In this document: piece by piece, positions 6,504-14,148 of the stretch
Position numbering within the stretch: position 1 is the stretch's first letter
Layout: each line of letters opens with the position of its first letter
From: Oscillospiraceae bacterium
Lineage (GTDB): Bacteria; Bacillota; Clostridia; Oscillospirales; Acutalibacteraceae
Length of the DNA: 20,240 bases
Direction of reading: 5' to 3'
Assembly: GCA_022508705.1 (NCBI GenBank)
Contig: JAFLUO010000022.1
Coordinates: forward strand, 1-20,240
Program-made: the position numbers and the translations under genes
Notes under the pieces: generated by a model
The model's database searches: none
The model's input: only the letters and a program-made list of their open reading frames with translations
What the model was told of the DNA's origin: nothing

Positions 6504-7229
6504 ATGTTTAACGCAGAAAAAGTAAAAAACGAATGTGTAAATTGGATAAGAGATTTTTTTGAAGAAAACGGCAAGGGCTGTAATGCGGTTCTCGGTATTT
6601 CGGGAGGAAAAGACAGCTCTGTTGCGGCAGCGCTTTGCGTTGAAGCACTGGGCAAAGACAGAGTAATCGGTGTGCTTATGCCCTGCGGCGAGCAGGTGGA
6701 TATTGACGCGTCTTATCTTCTTGTAAATCATCTCGGCATAAAGCATTTTGTTGTTAATATAAAAGATGCGGTAGAGGGTCTTAAAAATGCAATACCCTTT
6801 GAGCTGTCAAACCAAAGCGTTATAAATATTCCACCGAGAATAAGAATGGCTACCGTTTATGCGGTTGCGCAGAGCAATAACGGCAGAGTTGTAAATACAT
6901 GCAATCTTTCTGAGGATTGGGTAGGTTATTCAACCCGTTACGGCGATGCGGCAGGTGATTTCAGTCCGCTTTCACACTTAACCGTGCAGGAGGTTAAGGA
7001 AATAGGCACAGTATTAGGGTTACCCAAGGAGCTTGTTGAGAAAGTGCCTATTGACGGACTTTGCGGAAAGACCGATGAGGATAATTTAGGATTTACTTAT
7101 GCGGAGCTTGATAAGTACATCCGCACAGGCGAAATTGAAAATCAGGAGCATAAAGAGCTTATCGACAAAAAGCATATTATGAATAAGTTCAAACTGGAGC
7201 TTATGCCTTCATTTGACCCGAAGATATAA
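6504..7229 (+). CDS. nadE: Ammonia-dependent NAD+ synthase
   Basis: A 241-residue enzyme of the N-type ATP pyrophosphatase family that converts nicotinic acid adenine dinucleotide, ATP and ammonia into NAD+. The PP-loop SGGKDSS is at residues 33-39. Further family motifs are NTCNLSEDWVGYSTRYGD (about 132-149) and GLCGKTDEDNLGFTY (about 190-204). There is no glutaminase domain, so it uses ammonia directly. The start is ATG 6504 with GAGGAAAA just after the stop of the helicase-loader gene, 10 bases away, so the three genes form one operon. Its replication-gene neighbours have no evident pathway link. Confidence 0.95.
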   Translation: MFNAEKVKNECVNWIRDFFEENGKGCNAVLGISGGKDSSVAAALCVEALGKDRVIGVLMPCGEQVDIDASYLLVNHLGIKHFVVNIKDAVEGLKNAIPFELSNQSVINIPPRIRMATVYAVAQSNNGRVVNTCNLSEDWVGYSTRYGDAAGDFSPLSHLTVQEVKEIGTVLGLPKELVEKVPIDGLCGKTDEDNLGFTYAELDKYIRTGEIENQEHKELIDKKHIMNKFKLELMPSFDPKI

Positions 7230-7296
7230 AATCAAATTGCATTATTTTTAATATATTATAACGGATAGTATGTGTTTATTTAAAGGGTGATAAAAT

Positions 7297-8517
7297 ATGA
7301 AAATAAAGCAAAACAAAATATTATCTTTCTTCCTTGCATTGCTGATGTTCGTTTCCGTTATACCAATGGGAGCGGTTACGGCATTTGCAGAAACAGATGG
7401 CAATTTTGAATATTACGTAATTTCGGAAGAAGAGAAAACCTGTGCAATTACGCATTATGACGGCTCTGCATATGAATTAACCATTCCGTCACAGTTAAAC
7501 GGATATACGGTAACACGCATTGGACGGGGGGCTTTTTATTTCTGCACCTCACTTGGGAGCGTAATAATCCCTGACAGCGTAACATATATAGAGCGAGATG
7601 CATTCTATTATTGTGAATCACTTATAAAAATAGAGATACCCGACAGCGTAATCTTTATCGGTGACCACGCTTTTGAGCAAACTCTTTATTATAATTCAGA
7701 ATCAAATTGGGAAAACGGAGTTCTGTATATCGGCAATCATTTAATAGACGCAAAGGCTTCTGTCAGCGGCGATTATACTGTAAAGCAGGGAACGAAAACA
7801 TTAGCAGATTGTGCTTTAAGTTATACTGCTGTTACGAGTGTAGAAATTCCTGACAGCGTGACACATATAGGCAGTAGTGCTTTTGAGGGTTGTAAAGAGC
7901 TCACAAGTGTTATAATTCCCGACAGTGTGACGAGTATTTGGGACTATGCTTTTGATGGCTGTCCGTCGCTTACAATTTATGGTTACAGTGATTCATATGC
8001 GAAAGCTTATGCTGAAATAAACAACATTCCTTTTATTGCTGTAATTCTCAGATACAGCAAGGCACAGATAAGATTTCACGGTATTGGTGCTGACAAAGAT
8101 ACTTCTGAATATGCTCATAAATTTGACGTAAGAACAGTTGCTAAGATTACAGAGAAAGATTTCCTTGACACATTTACGAGCGAAGAGAATGCAAAAGATA
8201 AAATCAGCGATTTTGGCTTTGTTTATGCAGCAAAATCAAAAGTCGCAGATTTTGACATTGATACAGCAAAGGTTGTTGCAGAGGGCGGCGAAGCTGAAAA
8301 CTATGTAAAGAAAAGCGTAACTTACATGCAGCATAAAGGCGACGGCGAAGACTATATCTTCACATGCATTATTTCAGACATTGACGATAATGATACGAAT
8401 AAGCAGGACGGCATAAATTGCCTCGCATATGTGTGCTTTGACGGAAAATATTATTATTTTGCCTCTGCCGCAACAGTAAGCTTTAACGAGCTTTACACGG
8501 CTAACATGCCTTCATAA
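7297..8517 (+). CDS. Secreted BspA-like leucine-rich repeat protein
   Basis: A 406-residue exported protein. Residues 1-31 form a signal peptide with a Lys-rich start, a hydrophobic core and a likely cleavage site after AFA. Residues about 45-250 contain LRR_5 (BspA/TpLRR) repeats of the form IPDSVxxIxxxAFxxCxxLxxV, with about five clear copies broken by a 45-residue insert near 125-170. The last 150 residues (about 255-406) form a separate domain, rich in Asp, Lys and aromatic residues, that I cannot name. No LPXTG motif, dockerin or membrane anchor is visible, so it is probably released or bound non-covalently. GGGTG lies upstream of ATG 7297. BspA-like proteins often bind host or surface ligands; the ligand here is unknown. 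Confidence 0.88.
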   Translation: MKIKQNKILSFFLALLMFVSVIPMGAVTAFAETDGNFEYYVISEEEKTCAITHYDGSAYELTIPSQLNGYTVTRIGRGAFYFCTSLGSVIIPDSVTYIERDAFYYCESLIKIEIPDSVIFIGDHAFEQTLYYNSESNWENGVLYIGNHLIDAKASVSGDYTVKQGTKTLADCALSYTAVTSVEIPDSVTHIGSSAFEGCKELTSVIIPDSVTSIWDYAFDGCPSLTIYGYSDSYAKAYAEINNIPFIAVILRYSKAQIRFHGIGADKDTSEYAHKFDVRTVAKITEKDFLDTFTSEENAKDKISDFGFVYAAKSKVADFDIDTAKVVAEGGEAENYVKKSVTYMQHKGDGEDYIFTCIISDIDDNDTNKQDGINCLAYVCFDGKYYYFASAATVSFNELYTANMPS

Positions 8518-8549
8518 TTCGCAAAAAAGAATAAACAGAATAACAGATA

Positions 8550-8580
8550 AAACGGCTCAAGGTTTAACCTTGAGCCGTTT
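8550..8580. terminator. Shared bidirectional terminator of the LRR gene and the atp operon
   Basis: A 31-base near-perfect palindrome: AAACGGCTCAAGGTT, one base, then AACCTTGAGCCGTTT. It is T-rich on both exits, with the longer T-run (TTTTAT) on the minus-strand side. It lies between the convergent stops at 8517 and 8611. Confidence 0.9.
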
Positions 8581-8610
8581 GCTAATTTAATATTATTTAA
8601 TTTTTGTTTT

Positions 8611-8874
8611 TCATTCATTCCAAACGAAAGAACCTGAAAGAAGAGTTACTTTATCTTCGGAAACGGTAAGAATACCACCGTCTGTATGACCTATTTTTTC
8701 TGTTTCATCTTCCGTTGTAACTTTGCAGTCGCAGGGCACAACGGGAGTTATAAAGGGAATATGACCCGCTAAAATTGCAAGGTCGCCCTCGCTCCCTCTA
8801 AGGTAAAGCCCCGTTGCTTCGCCGTCAAAGCGGTTGCCGTCAGGGGAGGATATAACAAGTTTAAACGTATTCAT
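8611..8874 (-). CDS. atpC: ATP synthase epsilon subunit, short form
   Basis: An 87-residue epsilon subunit of the F1 central stalk. It matches the N-terminal beta-sandwich: MNTFKLVISSPDG, then GDLAILAGHIPFITPV, then GGILTVSEDKVTLLSGSF. The usual length is about 130-140 residues; the C-terminal two-helix domain that binds ATP and inhibits hydrolysis is missing. The stop is followed by the shared terminator with no leftover coding sequence, so this looks like a natural short form rather than a frameshift. The start is ATG 8874, the only start before an in-frame TGA upstream. No Shine-Dalgarno is visible; a stem-loop and a short overlapping frame precede it. Confidence 0.93.
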   Translation of the reverse strand: MNTFKLVISSPDGNRFDGEATGLYLRGSEGDLAILAGHIPFITPVVPCDCKVTTEDETEKIGHTDGGILTVSEDKVTLLSGSFVWNE

Positions 8875-8918
8875 TGTAATCGCACGGCACCGTATTCACA
8901 AAATAAGATTTTGTGCAC
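8871..8918 (-). CDS. Possible 15-codon leader ORF coupled to atpC
   Basis: GTG 8918 follows AAAGGA by eight bases and opens a 15-codon frame (VHKILFCEYGAVRLQ). Its TGA overlaps the atpC ATG as ATGA. Because atpC itself has no ribosome binding site, this frame could deliver ribosomes to it. A second, overlapping frame begins at ATG 8935 with a poorer site. There is no evidence beyond position and layout. Confidence 0.3.
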   Translation of the reverse strand: MHKILFCEYGAVRLQ

Positions 8919-8921
8919 GGT
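8889..8921 (-). promoter_or_regulatory. Stem-loop in the atpD-atpC gap
   Basis: On the minus strand, ACCGTGCACAAAAT pairs with ATTTTGTG...ACGGT around a CTT loop, with a small internal bulge. It has no U-run, so it is not a terminator. It covers the GTG of the short frame before atpC and could modulate epsilon translation or mRNA stability. Confidence 0.55.
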
Positions 8922-8943
8922 ATCGTTCCTTTCATATGTTTCT

Positions 8944-10341
8944 TTAGACAGATTTCTTAGCTTTTTCAACGGCTTCGTCAATCGTGCCTACAAACAAGAA
9001 TGCAGATTCGGGTAAATCATCATGCTTGCCTTCAATAATCTCCTTGAAACCTCGGATAGTCTCTTTAAGCGGAACGTAAGTGCCCGTAATGCCCGTGAAT
9101 TTTTCAGAAACATGGAATGGCTGTGACAAAAATCTCTGAATTTTTCTTGCTCTTTGAACAAGCATTTTGTCTTCATCTGAAAGCTCATCCATACCCATAA
9201 TTGCAATAATATCCATAAGCTCATTGTAACGCTGAAGAATACGCTGAACCTCTTTTGCAACCGCATAATGCTCTTCACCCAGAATATCGGGGGAGAGAAT
9301 ACGGCTTGTTGATTCAAGCGGGTCAACGGCAGGGTAAATACCCTGGGACGCAATACTACGGGCAAGAACCGTTGTTGCATCAAGGTGAGCAAAGGTTGTT
9401 GCAGGAGCAGGGTCGGTAAGGTCGTCGGCAGGCACGTAAACTGCCTGAATAGACGTAATTGAACCCTTCTTTGTAGATGTAATTCTTTCCTGTAATGCGC
9501 CCATTTCAGTGGCAAGTGTGGGCTGATAACCAACGGCTGAAGGCATTCTGCCTAAGAGCGCAGAAACCTCAGAGCCTGCCTGTGTGAAACGGAAAATATT
9601 ATCAATAAACAAAAGAACATCCTGATTTTCTTTGTCACGGAAATATTCTGCAACTGTAAGACCTGAAAGAGCAACTCTCATTCTCGCTCCGGGCGGTTCG
9701 TTCATCTGCCCGTAAACAAGGGCTGTGTTACTGAGAACGCCTGATTCGGTCATTTCGTTGTAAAGATCATTACCTTCACGGGTTCTTTCACCAACTCCTG
9801 TGAAAACCGAAAGTCCGCCGTGCTCTTTTGCAACGTTATTGATAAGCTCCATAATAAGAACTGTTTTGCCAACGCCTGCACCGCCGAAAAGTCCGATTTT
9901 ACCGCCTTTTGAATAGGGGCAGATAAGGTCAATAACCTTAATACCCGTTTCAAGTATTTCAGTAGATGTTGAAAGCTCGTCGAAAGACGGAGCAGGGCGG
10001 TGAATATTCCAACGCTCTTCTGTTTCAGGGTCGGGCTTATTGTCAACCGCTTCGCCCAGCACGTTGAAAATTCTTCCCAAAGTCTCTCTTCCGACGGGAA
10101 CGCTAATGGCTTTGCCTGTGTCTGTAACGGGAACGCCTCTTTTAAGACCGTCGGTGGATGCCATCGCAATACAGCGTGCCGTATTGTCGCCAATGTGCTG
10201 TGCAACCTCAACCGTAAGAGTACGGTCGCCTATGGGCATTGTGAGTGCATTGTATATTGCAGGCAAACCGCCCTCATTAAAGCTTACGTCAACGACAGGC
10301 CCCATAACCTGAGAGACGGTGCCGTGAATTTTTTCTGACAT
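8944..10341 (-). CDS. atpD: ATP synthase F1 beta subunit
   Basis: A 465-residue catalytic subunit of F1. Walker A GGAGVGKT is at 153-160, the catalytic Glu at 185 in GVGERTREGNDLY, Walker B LLFID at 243-247, and the C-terminal DELSDED (385-391) is a variant of the DELSEED loop that touches gamma and epsilon. The length is normal. The start is ATG 10341, eight bases after AGGAG, in the 14-base gap after atpG; the GTG three codons earlier is too close to the ribosome binding site. Fifth F1 gene of the operon, before atpC. Confidence 0.97.
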   Translation of the reverse strand: MSEKIHGTVSQVMGPVVDVSFNEGGLPAIYNALTMPIGDRTLTVEVAQHIGDNTARCIAMASTDGLKRGVPVTDTGKAISVPVGRETLGRIFNVLGEAVDNKPDPETEERWNIHRPAPSFDELSTSTEILETGIKVIDLICPYSKGGKIGLFGGAGVGKTVLIMELINNVAKEHGGLSVFTGVGERTREGNDLYNEMTESGVLSNTALVYGQMNEPPGARMRVALSGLTVAEYFRDKENQDVLLFIDNIFRFTQAGSEVSALLGRMPSAVGYQPTLATEMGALQERITSTKKGSITSIQAVYVPADDLTDPAPATTFAHLDATTVLARSIASQGIYPAVDPLESTSRILSPDILGEEHYAVAKEVQRILQRYNELMDIIAIMGMDELSDEDKMLVQRARKIQRFLSQPFHVSEKFTGITGTYVPLKETIRGFKEIIEGKHDDLPESAFLFVGTIDEAVEKAKKSV

Positions 10342-10355
10342 GGATTTCACTCCTT

Positions 10356-11159
10356 TTATGTGCCGCTGCCGGCAACAATTTCTGTAATTTCCTGAGTAAT
10401 TGCACCCTGACGTGCACGGTTGTACTCAAGCTGCAAACTGTCTATCATCTGTTGAGCGTTCTTGCCTGCCGAGTCCATTGCCATTCGTCTTGCGGCAACC
10501 TCACTTGCAAAACTCTCCCTGAGAGATGCTATAAGTATTCCTGCAACGTATTCGGGAACAGCGGTATTTAAAACTGATATCTCATCAGGCTCAAAAATAA
10601 CGCTGACAGTATTTTCTTTATCAGCCTTTTTTATAGGCAACACCCAAGAAATCTGCGCTTCCTGTGTCATCATAGAAACATATTTTGTGCTTATAATTCC
10701 CAAACGGTCAAATTTATCTTCGCAAAATTCCTTGCAAAGTCTGTCGGAAAGCTCTTTTGCATCGCTGTAAGAAAAACTTTCCGAAGAATTTATTACTTCG
10801 CCGAACCTCTCACAAGCACGCTTGCCGATAGGAATATATTCTGCATCCGGGTAGTCCTTTACAAGTCGGAAAATATTTGCATTGTAACCGCCTGCAAGAC
10901 CTCTGTCACCGGCAATAACAATTATTTTCGTGCGTGAGCCGTCATTATCTCTCATATACGGGCTTTTTGCACATTCGGTGCTGCGACTTAAAACATCAAC
11001 AATATTCTGCACCGCCGAAGCGTAGTCTTGGCTTTTAACCATAGCGCTGTTAGCCTTGCGGATTTTTGAAGATGCAACAAGTCCCATTGCCTTTGTTAAA
11101 TGCAGAGTAGAGTCAACGCTTTTTATGCGAGAACGCAATGCTTTAATATCTGCTCCCAC
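10356..11159 (-). CDS. atpG: ATP synthase F1 gamma subunit
   Basis: A 267-residue rotor-shaft subunit, somewhat shorter than the common 285-290. The N-terminal coiled-coil helix (ALRSRIKSVDSTLHLTKAM, about 7-25) and the C-terminal helix (SLQLEYNRARQGAITQEITE, about 242-261) are the conserved parts that form the shaft. The Rossmann-like domain in the middle, with IVIAGDRGLAGGYN (about 80-93), is present. The start is GTG 11159; the GAGGTGA site overlaps the stop codon of atpA six bases upstream, so translation is probably coupled. Confidence 0.95.
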   Translation of the reverse strand: MGADIKALRSRIKSVDSTLHLTKAMGLVASSKIRKANSAMVKSQDYASAVQNIVDVLSRSTECAKSPYMRDNDGSRTKIIVIAGDRGLAGGYNANIFRLVKDYPDAEYIPIGKRACERFGEVINSSESFSYSDAKELSDRLCKEFCEDKFDRLGIISTKYVSMMTQEAQISWVLPIKKADKENTVSVIFEPDEISVLNTAVPEYVAGILIASLRESFASEVAARRMAMDSAGKNAQQMIDSLQLEYNRARQGAITQEITEIVAGSGT

Positions 11160-11165
11160 GAGTTA

Positions 11166-12659
11166 TCACCTCTGCATTTCGCTGAGGGCTTTTTTCAAGG
11201 TCTCAACGTCAGATTCTTCGTAATATCCTGCTTCAAAGCGCTGGAGCAACTCGCTGTATTTATTTTCAAGACAAGCATAAAGGTCTTGCTCATATTGATG
11301 AACGTCTTTAACTGCAACATTGTCAAGATAGCCGTTGATTACCGCATAAACAATAGCAACCTGGCAGCCTACCCGCAACGGGGAGTTTCTGTTCTGTTTT
11401 AAAACTTCAACAATTCTCTCACCGAGGGCAAGACGCGCCTTTGTGTCAGCATCAAGGTCACTGCCGAATTGAGCAAATGCCTGAAGCTCTCTGTACTGTG
11501 AATAGAGAAGCTTCAATTCACCGGAAACCTTTTTCATAGCTTTAAGCTGTGCCGAACCGCCAACTCGGCTGACTGAAATACCTGGGTTTATAGCGGGTAT
11601 AATTCCCGAATGGAAAAGCTCGGTTTCAAGGAAAATCTGACCGTCAGTAATTGAAATTACATTAGTCGGAATATAAGCTGAAACGTCGCCTGCCTGCGTT
11701 TCGATAATCGGCAGAGCGGTAATTGAACCTCCGCCGTATTCGGGGGCTACGCAAGCCGCTCTTTCAAGAAGCCTTGAATGAAGATAGAAAACATCACCGG
11801 GGTATGCCTCACGTCCTGGGGGGCGACGGATAAGCAATGACAGTGCACGGTATGCAACTGCGTGCTTTGAAAGGTCGTCATAAATAATAAGAACGTCTTT
11901 GCCCAATTCTCTGAAATATTCAGCCATTGCACAGCCCGAATAGGGGGCAACGTATTGCAAAGGTGCGCTTTCAGAGGCAGACGCGGAAACAATTATTGTG
12001 TATTCCATAGCGCCGGCACGTGTAAGTTCGTTAGCAAGTTTAACGACGGACGTGCTCTTTTGACCGATAGCAACGTAAATGCAGATAACACCTGTATGTT
12101 TTTGATTTATTATAGTATCAATAGCAATTTCGGTTTTACCTGTCTGCCTGTCACCGATAATAAGCTCACGCTGCCCTCTGCCAATGGGAATCATACTGTC
12201 AATAGCTTTAATTCCCGTTTGAAGAGGAACGCTGACGCTCTTTCTTTCAATAATTCCGGGCGCTTCTGACTCAATCGGGCGTGTTCCCGAACTTTCAACA
12301 GGGCCTTTGCCGTCAATGGGGTTTCCGAGGGCATCAACAATTCTTCCAAGGAAGCCTTCGCCTACGGGAACGGATAAAACCTTACCCGTTCTGCGAACGG
12401 AAGAGCCTTCACGAATGTTGTTATGATTGGAAAGTACGGCAACTGAAACGCTGTTTTCTTCAAGGTTCTGCGCCATTCCGAAGCTTCCGTCGTCAAATTC
12501 CAAAAGCTCGTTTGCCATACAGTTTCTAAGACCGTAAACTCTTGCAATACCGTCTCCAACGAGTATTACTGTGCCTGTTTCGGTCATTTCAACACGCGAT
12601 TTATAGTTTTTAATTTGTTCTTTTAAGATGCTGCTGATTTCGTCAGTTTTCTGACTCAT
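11166..12659 (-). CDS. atpA: ATP synthase F1 alpha subunit
   Basis: A 497-residue non-catalytic nucleotide-binding subunit of F1. The N-terminal crown domain spans about 1-95, Walker A GDRQTGKT is at 169-176, Walker B lies near VLIIYDD (256-262), and the arginine finger Arg365 is in ISVSRVGGSAQ, serving the neighbouring beta site. The start ATG overlaps the atpH stop as ATGA (12656-12659), the typical coupling arrangement. The length is close to the family norm of about 500-513. Confidence 0.97.
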   Translation of the reverse strand: MSQKTDEISSILKEQIKNYKSRVEMTETGTVILVGDGIARVYGLRNCMANELLEFDDGSFGMAQNLEENSVSVAVLSNHNNIREGSSVRRTGKVLSVPVGEGFLGRIVDALGNPIDGKGPVESSGTRPIESEAPGIIERKSVSVPLQTGIKAIDSMIPIGRGQRELIIGDRQTGKTEIAIDTIINQKHTGVICIYVAIGQKSTSVVKLANELTRAGAMEYTIIVSASASESAPLQYVAPYSGCAMAEYFRELGKDVLIIYDDLSKHAVAYRALSLLIRRPPGREAYPGDVFYLHSRLLERAACVAPEYGGGSITALPIIETQAGDVSAYIPTNVISITDGQIFLETELFHSGIIPAINPGISVSRVGGSAQLKAMKKVSGELKLLYSQYRELQAFAQFGSDLDADTKARLALGERIVEVLKQNRNSPLRVGCQVAIVYAVINGYLDNVAVKDVHQYEQDLYACLENKYSELLQRFEAGYYEESDVETLKKALSEMQR

Positions 12660-13186
12660 TTATTCATCACTTCCTTAAGTTCATGTAAACGGCGTTTAAT
12701 TGTGCCGTCAATTTGCGTGCCGTCCATGTTTATCAGCACGCCGCCGAGAAGTGTCTCATCAATAAAACATTCCATTTTTACGGAATGTCCGCTTTGTTTT
12801 TCTAATTTGTTCTTTAAAAGTTCCTTTTGTTCTTCACTTAAAGGAACTGCGCTGTAAACCCTTGCAAGAGAAACGTTTTTGCTTTCCTTGTAAAGCTTTT
12901 TAAATTCTTCAGCACAGTCATGAAATAACGTGACTCTGCCTTTTTCACAGAGAATTGACAAAAATGAGACTGCATATTCCGAAATATGCTCCGTAAACAT
13001 TTCGTTCACAGAGTCAATCCGTTCAGCCTTTGGGATACTCGGGCTTTGCAAAAACAAGGCATATTCAGGCGTTTTTGCAAAAACCTCTCCGATGAAATCA
13101 AGGTCATCATTTATCTTGTCAAGAGAATTTTCTTCAAGTCCCAATGCAAAAAGGGCTTCGCCGTATTCTCTACAAATATCACTCAT
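12656..13186 (-). CDS. atpH: ATP synthase delta subunit (OSCP)
   Basis: A 176-residue peripheral-stalk subunit joining the b dimer to the top of F1. It begins with the family pattern CREYGEALFALG and ends with a beta-rich region including DETLLGGVLINMDGTQID (about 147-164), the usual OSCP signature. The start ATG 13186 lies five bases after AGGTGA and overlaps the end of atpF by eight bases. A GTG at 13195 is in frame but has a poorer site. It overlaps atpA by four bases. Confidence 0.94.
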   Translation of the reverse strand: MSDICREYGEALFALGLEENSLDKINDDLDFIGEVFAKTPEYALFLQSPSIPKAERIDSVNEMFTEHISEYAVSFLSILCEKGRVTLFHDCAEEFKKLYKESKNVSLARVYSAVPLSEEQKELLKNKLEKQSGHSVKMECFIDETLLGGVLINMDGTQIDGTIKRRLHELKEVMNK

Positions 13187-13685
13187 TGCCGTCACCTATA
13201 TCTTCAAGAAATGAGTCAATAAGGGCTTTGTGATCGTCTGCATTTATTTCACGGGAAAGCAATTTTTCGGTAAGAACAGCGGAAATATCGACAATATCGT
13301 TCTTTATATCGTCAGCAGCTTTAATGCGTTGAAGCTCAGCCTCATTTTCAGCGCTGCGCACAATTCCGTCTGCCTTATCCTTTGCCTCGGCAATGATAGC
13401 ATCGCCTCGTCTGGAAGCATTGGCAGTTGCGTTTTGCAAAATTTCATTTGCCTCAGTTTCCGCAGTCTGCATTTTCTGTTCCCAAACGTCGCGCTCTTCC
13501 TCTGCAATGCGTTTTGCATCGTCAGCGTCCTTGTATTGACTGTCAATAGCCTTTTGCCGTTCGTCAAGCATTTTGTGAACGGGCTTGTAAAGGAATTTTT
13601 TCATTAAGAGGAAGAGTATTACCAAGTTTGCAAGGGAAATCAAAATCTGCCAAATGTTTACTGATATGATTTCCAAGGTTTGCAT
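13179..13685 (-). CDS. atpF: ATP synthase Fo b subunit
   Basis: A 168-residue stator subunit. A single N-terminal membrane helix (about 9-28, ending LVILFLLMKKFLYKP) is followed by the conserved basic turn, then a long Ala/Glu/Lys/Arg-rich helix that dimerises (about 35-165). No second b or b' gene is present, so a homodimer is expected. AGGAG lies 10 bases before ATG 13685. The 63-base gap to atpE contains a small GC hairpin. Confidence 0.95.
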   Translation of the reverse strand: MQTLEIISVNIWQILISLANLVILFLLMKKFLYKPVHKMLDERQKAIDSQYKDADDAKRIAEEERDVWEQKMQTAETEANEILQNATANASRRGDAIIAEAKDKADGIVRSAENEAELQRIKAADDIKNDIVDISAVLTEKLLSREINADDHKALIDSFLEDIGDGNE

Positions 13686-13699
13686 TTAAGGTTCACTCC

Positions 13700-13740
13700 T
13701 ATTCAGTAAAGGGATATGCCCTGACAATTAGCATGGGGCA
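13700..13740 (-). promoter_or_regulatory. Weak stem-loop between atpE and atpF
   Basis: On the minus strand, TGCCCC and GGGCA can pair across a 13-base loop in the 63-base atpE-atpF gap. No U-run follows. In atp operons such gaps can set the high yield of c subunit relative to downstream subunits; that role is inferred here. Confidence 0.3.
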
Positions 13741-13748
13741 CAATTAAA

Positions 13749-14048
13749 TCATAAAATGCCGTTTGAAACTAATGCGTTAATAAGAATGTTAACGAGCATT
13801 TTCGGAACAACGAACATGAGAAGAAGACCTGTAACGAAGCCGTAAACACCTGTTGTTTCTGCAAGAGCACAGCCTATGAAAAGTGTTGACATAACAGAGC
13901 CTCTGCTTTCAGGCTGTCTGCCGATAGCTTCACAAGCCTTGGCAACTGCGTTACCTTCACCGATACCGGGGCCGATACCTGCAATAAGAGCAAGACCTGC
14001 GCCGATAGCGCATCCACATAAAATAATACCAATTGCGAGTTCTAACAT
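13749..14048 (-). CDS. atpE: ATP synthase Fo c subunit, Na+-type two-carboxylate motif
   Basis: A 99-residue rotor-ring subunit with two membrane helices and the polar loop AIGRQPESRG (41-50). Helix 1 has GIGPGIGEGNA with Glu31, and helix 2 has ALAETTGVYG with Glu64, Thr65, Thr66 and Tyr69. In the Na+-binding ring of Ilyobacter tartaricus the helix 1 position is Gln32 beside Glu65, Ser66 and Tyr70. The Fusobacterium nucleatum ring has Glu32 and Glu65, a known two-carboxylate Na+ site, and this protein matches that pattern with a one-residue offset. It is about ten residues longer than most c subunits because of its C-terminus. GGAGG lies eight bases before ATG 14048. A single c gene is present. 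Confidence 0.95.
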   Translation of the reverse strand: MLELAIGIILCGCAIGAGLALIAGIGPGIGEGNAVAKACEAIGRQPESRGSVMSTLFIGCALAETTGVYGFVTGLLLMFVVPKMLVNILINALVSNGIL

Positions 14049-14118
14049 TTTAATTACCTCCGTAATTTAATTTGCTTTATAATTTAACACGAAATGCATT
14101 TCTGCAATATCGGTTTTA

Positions 14119-14145
14119 CAGGGCTGAGTTTTACCTCAGCTCCTG
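14119..14145 (-). promoter_or_regulatory. Stem-loop upstream of atpE
   Basis: On the minus strand, CAGGAGCTGAG, a GTAAAA loop and CTCAGCCCTG form a 10-bp stem with one bulged A, three bases after the stop of the preceding small gene. There is no U-run. A perfect 12-base palindrome, GAAATGCATTTC, lies about 20 bases further downstream. It could be an mRNA processing or stability element favouring the c subunit message. Confidence 0.5.
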
Positions 14146-14148
14146 ATT

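Noticed and set aside
7550..7970. Repeated cctgacagcgt-like DNA words
   Set aside because: They encode the IPDSV units of the LRR repeats, so they are protein repeats and not a DNA repeat array or CRISPR.
8988..12559. Several long antisense or frame-shifted ORFs within atpD, atpG and atpA
   Set aside because: They are shadows of highly conserved coding genes, with basic, Ser/Leu/Arg-rich compositions and no ribosome binding sites.
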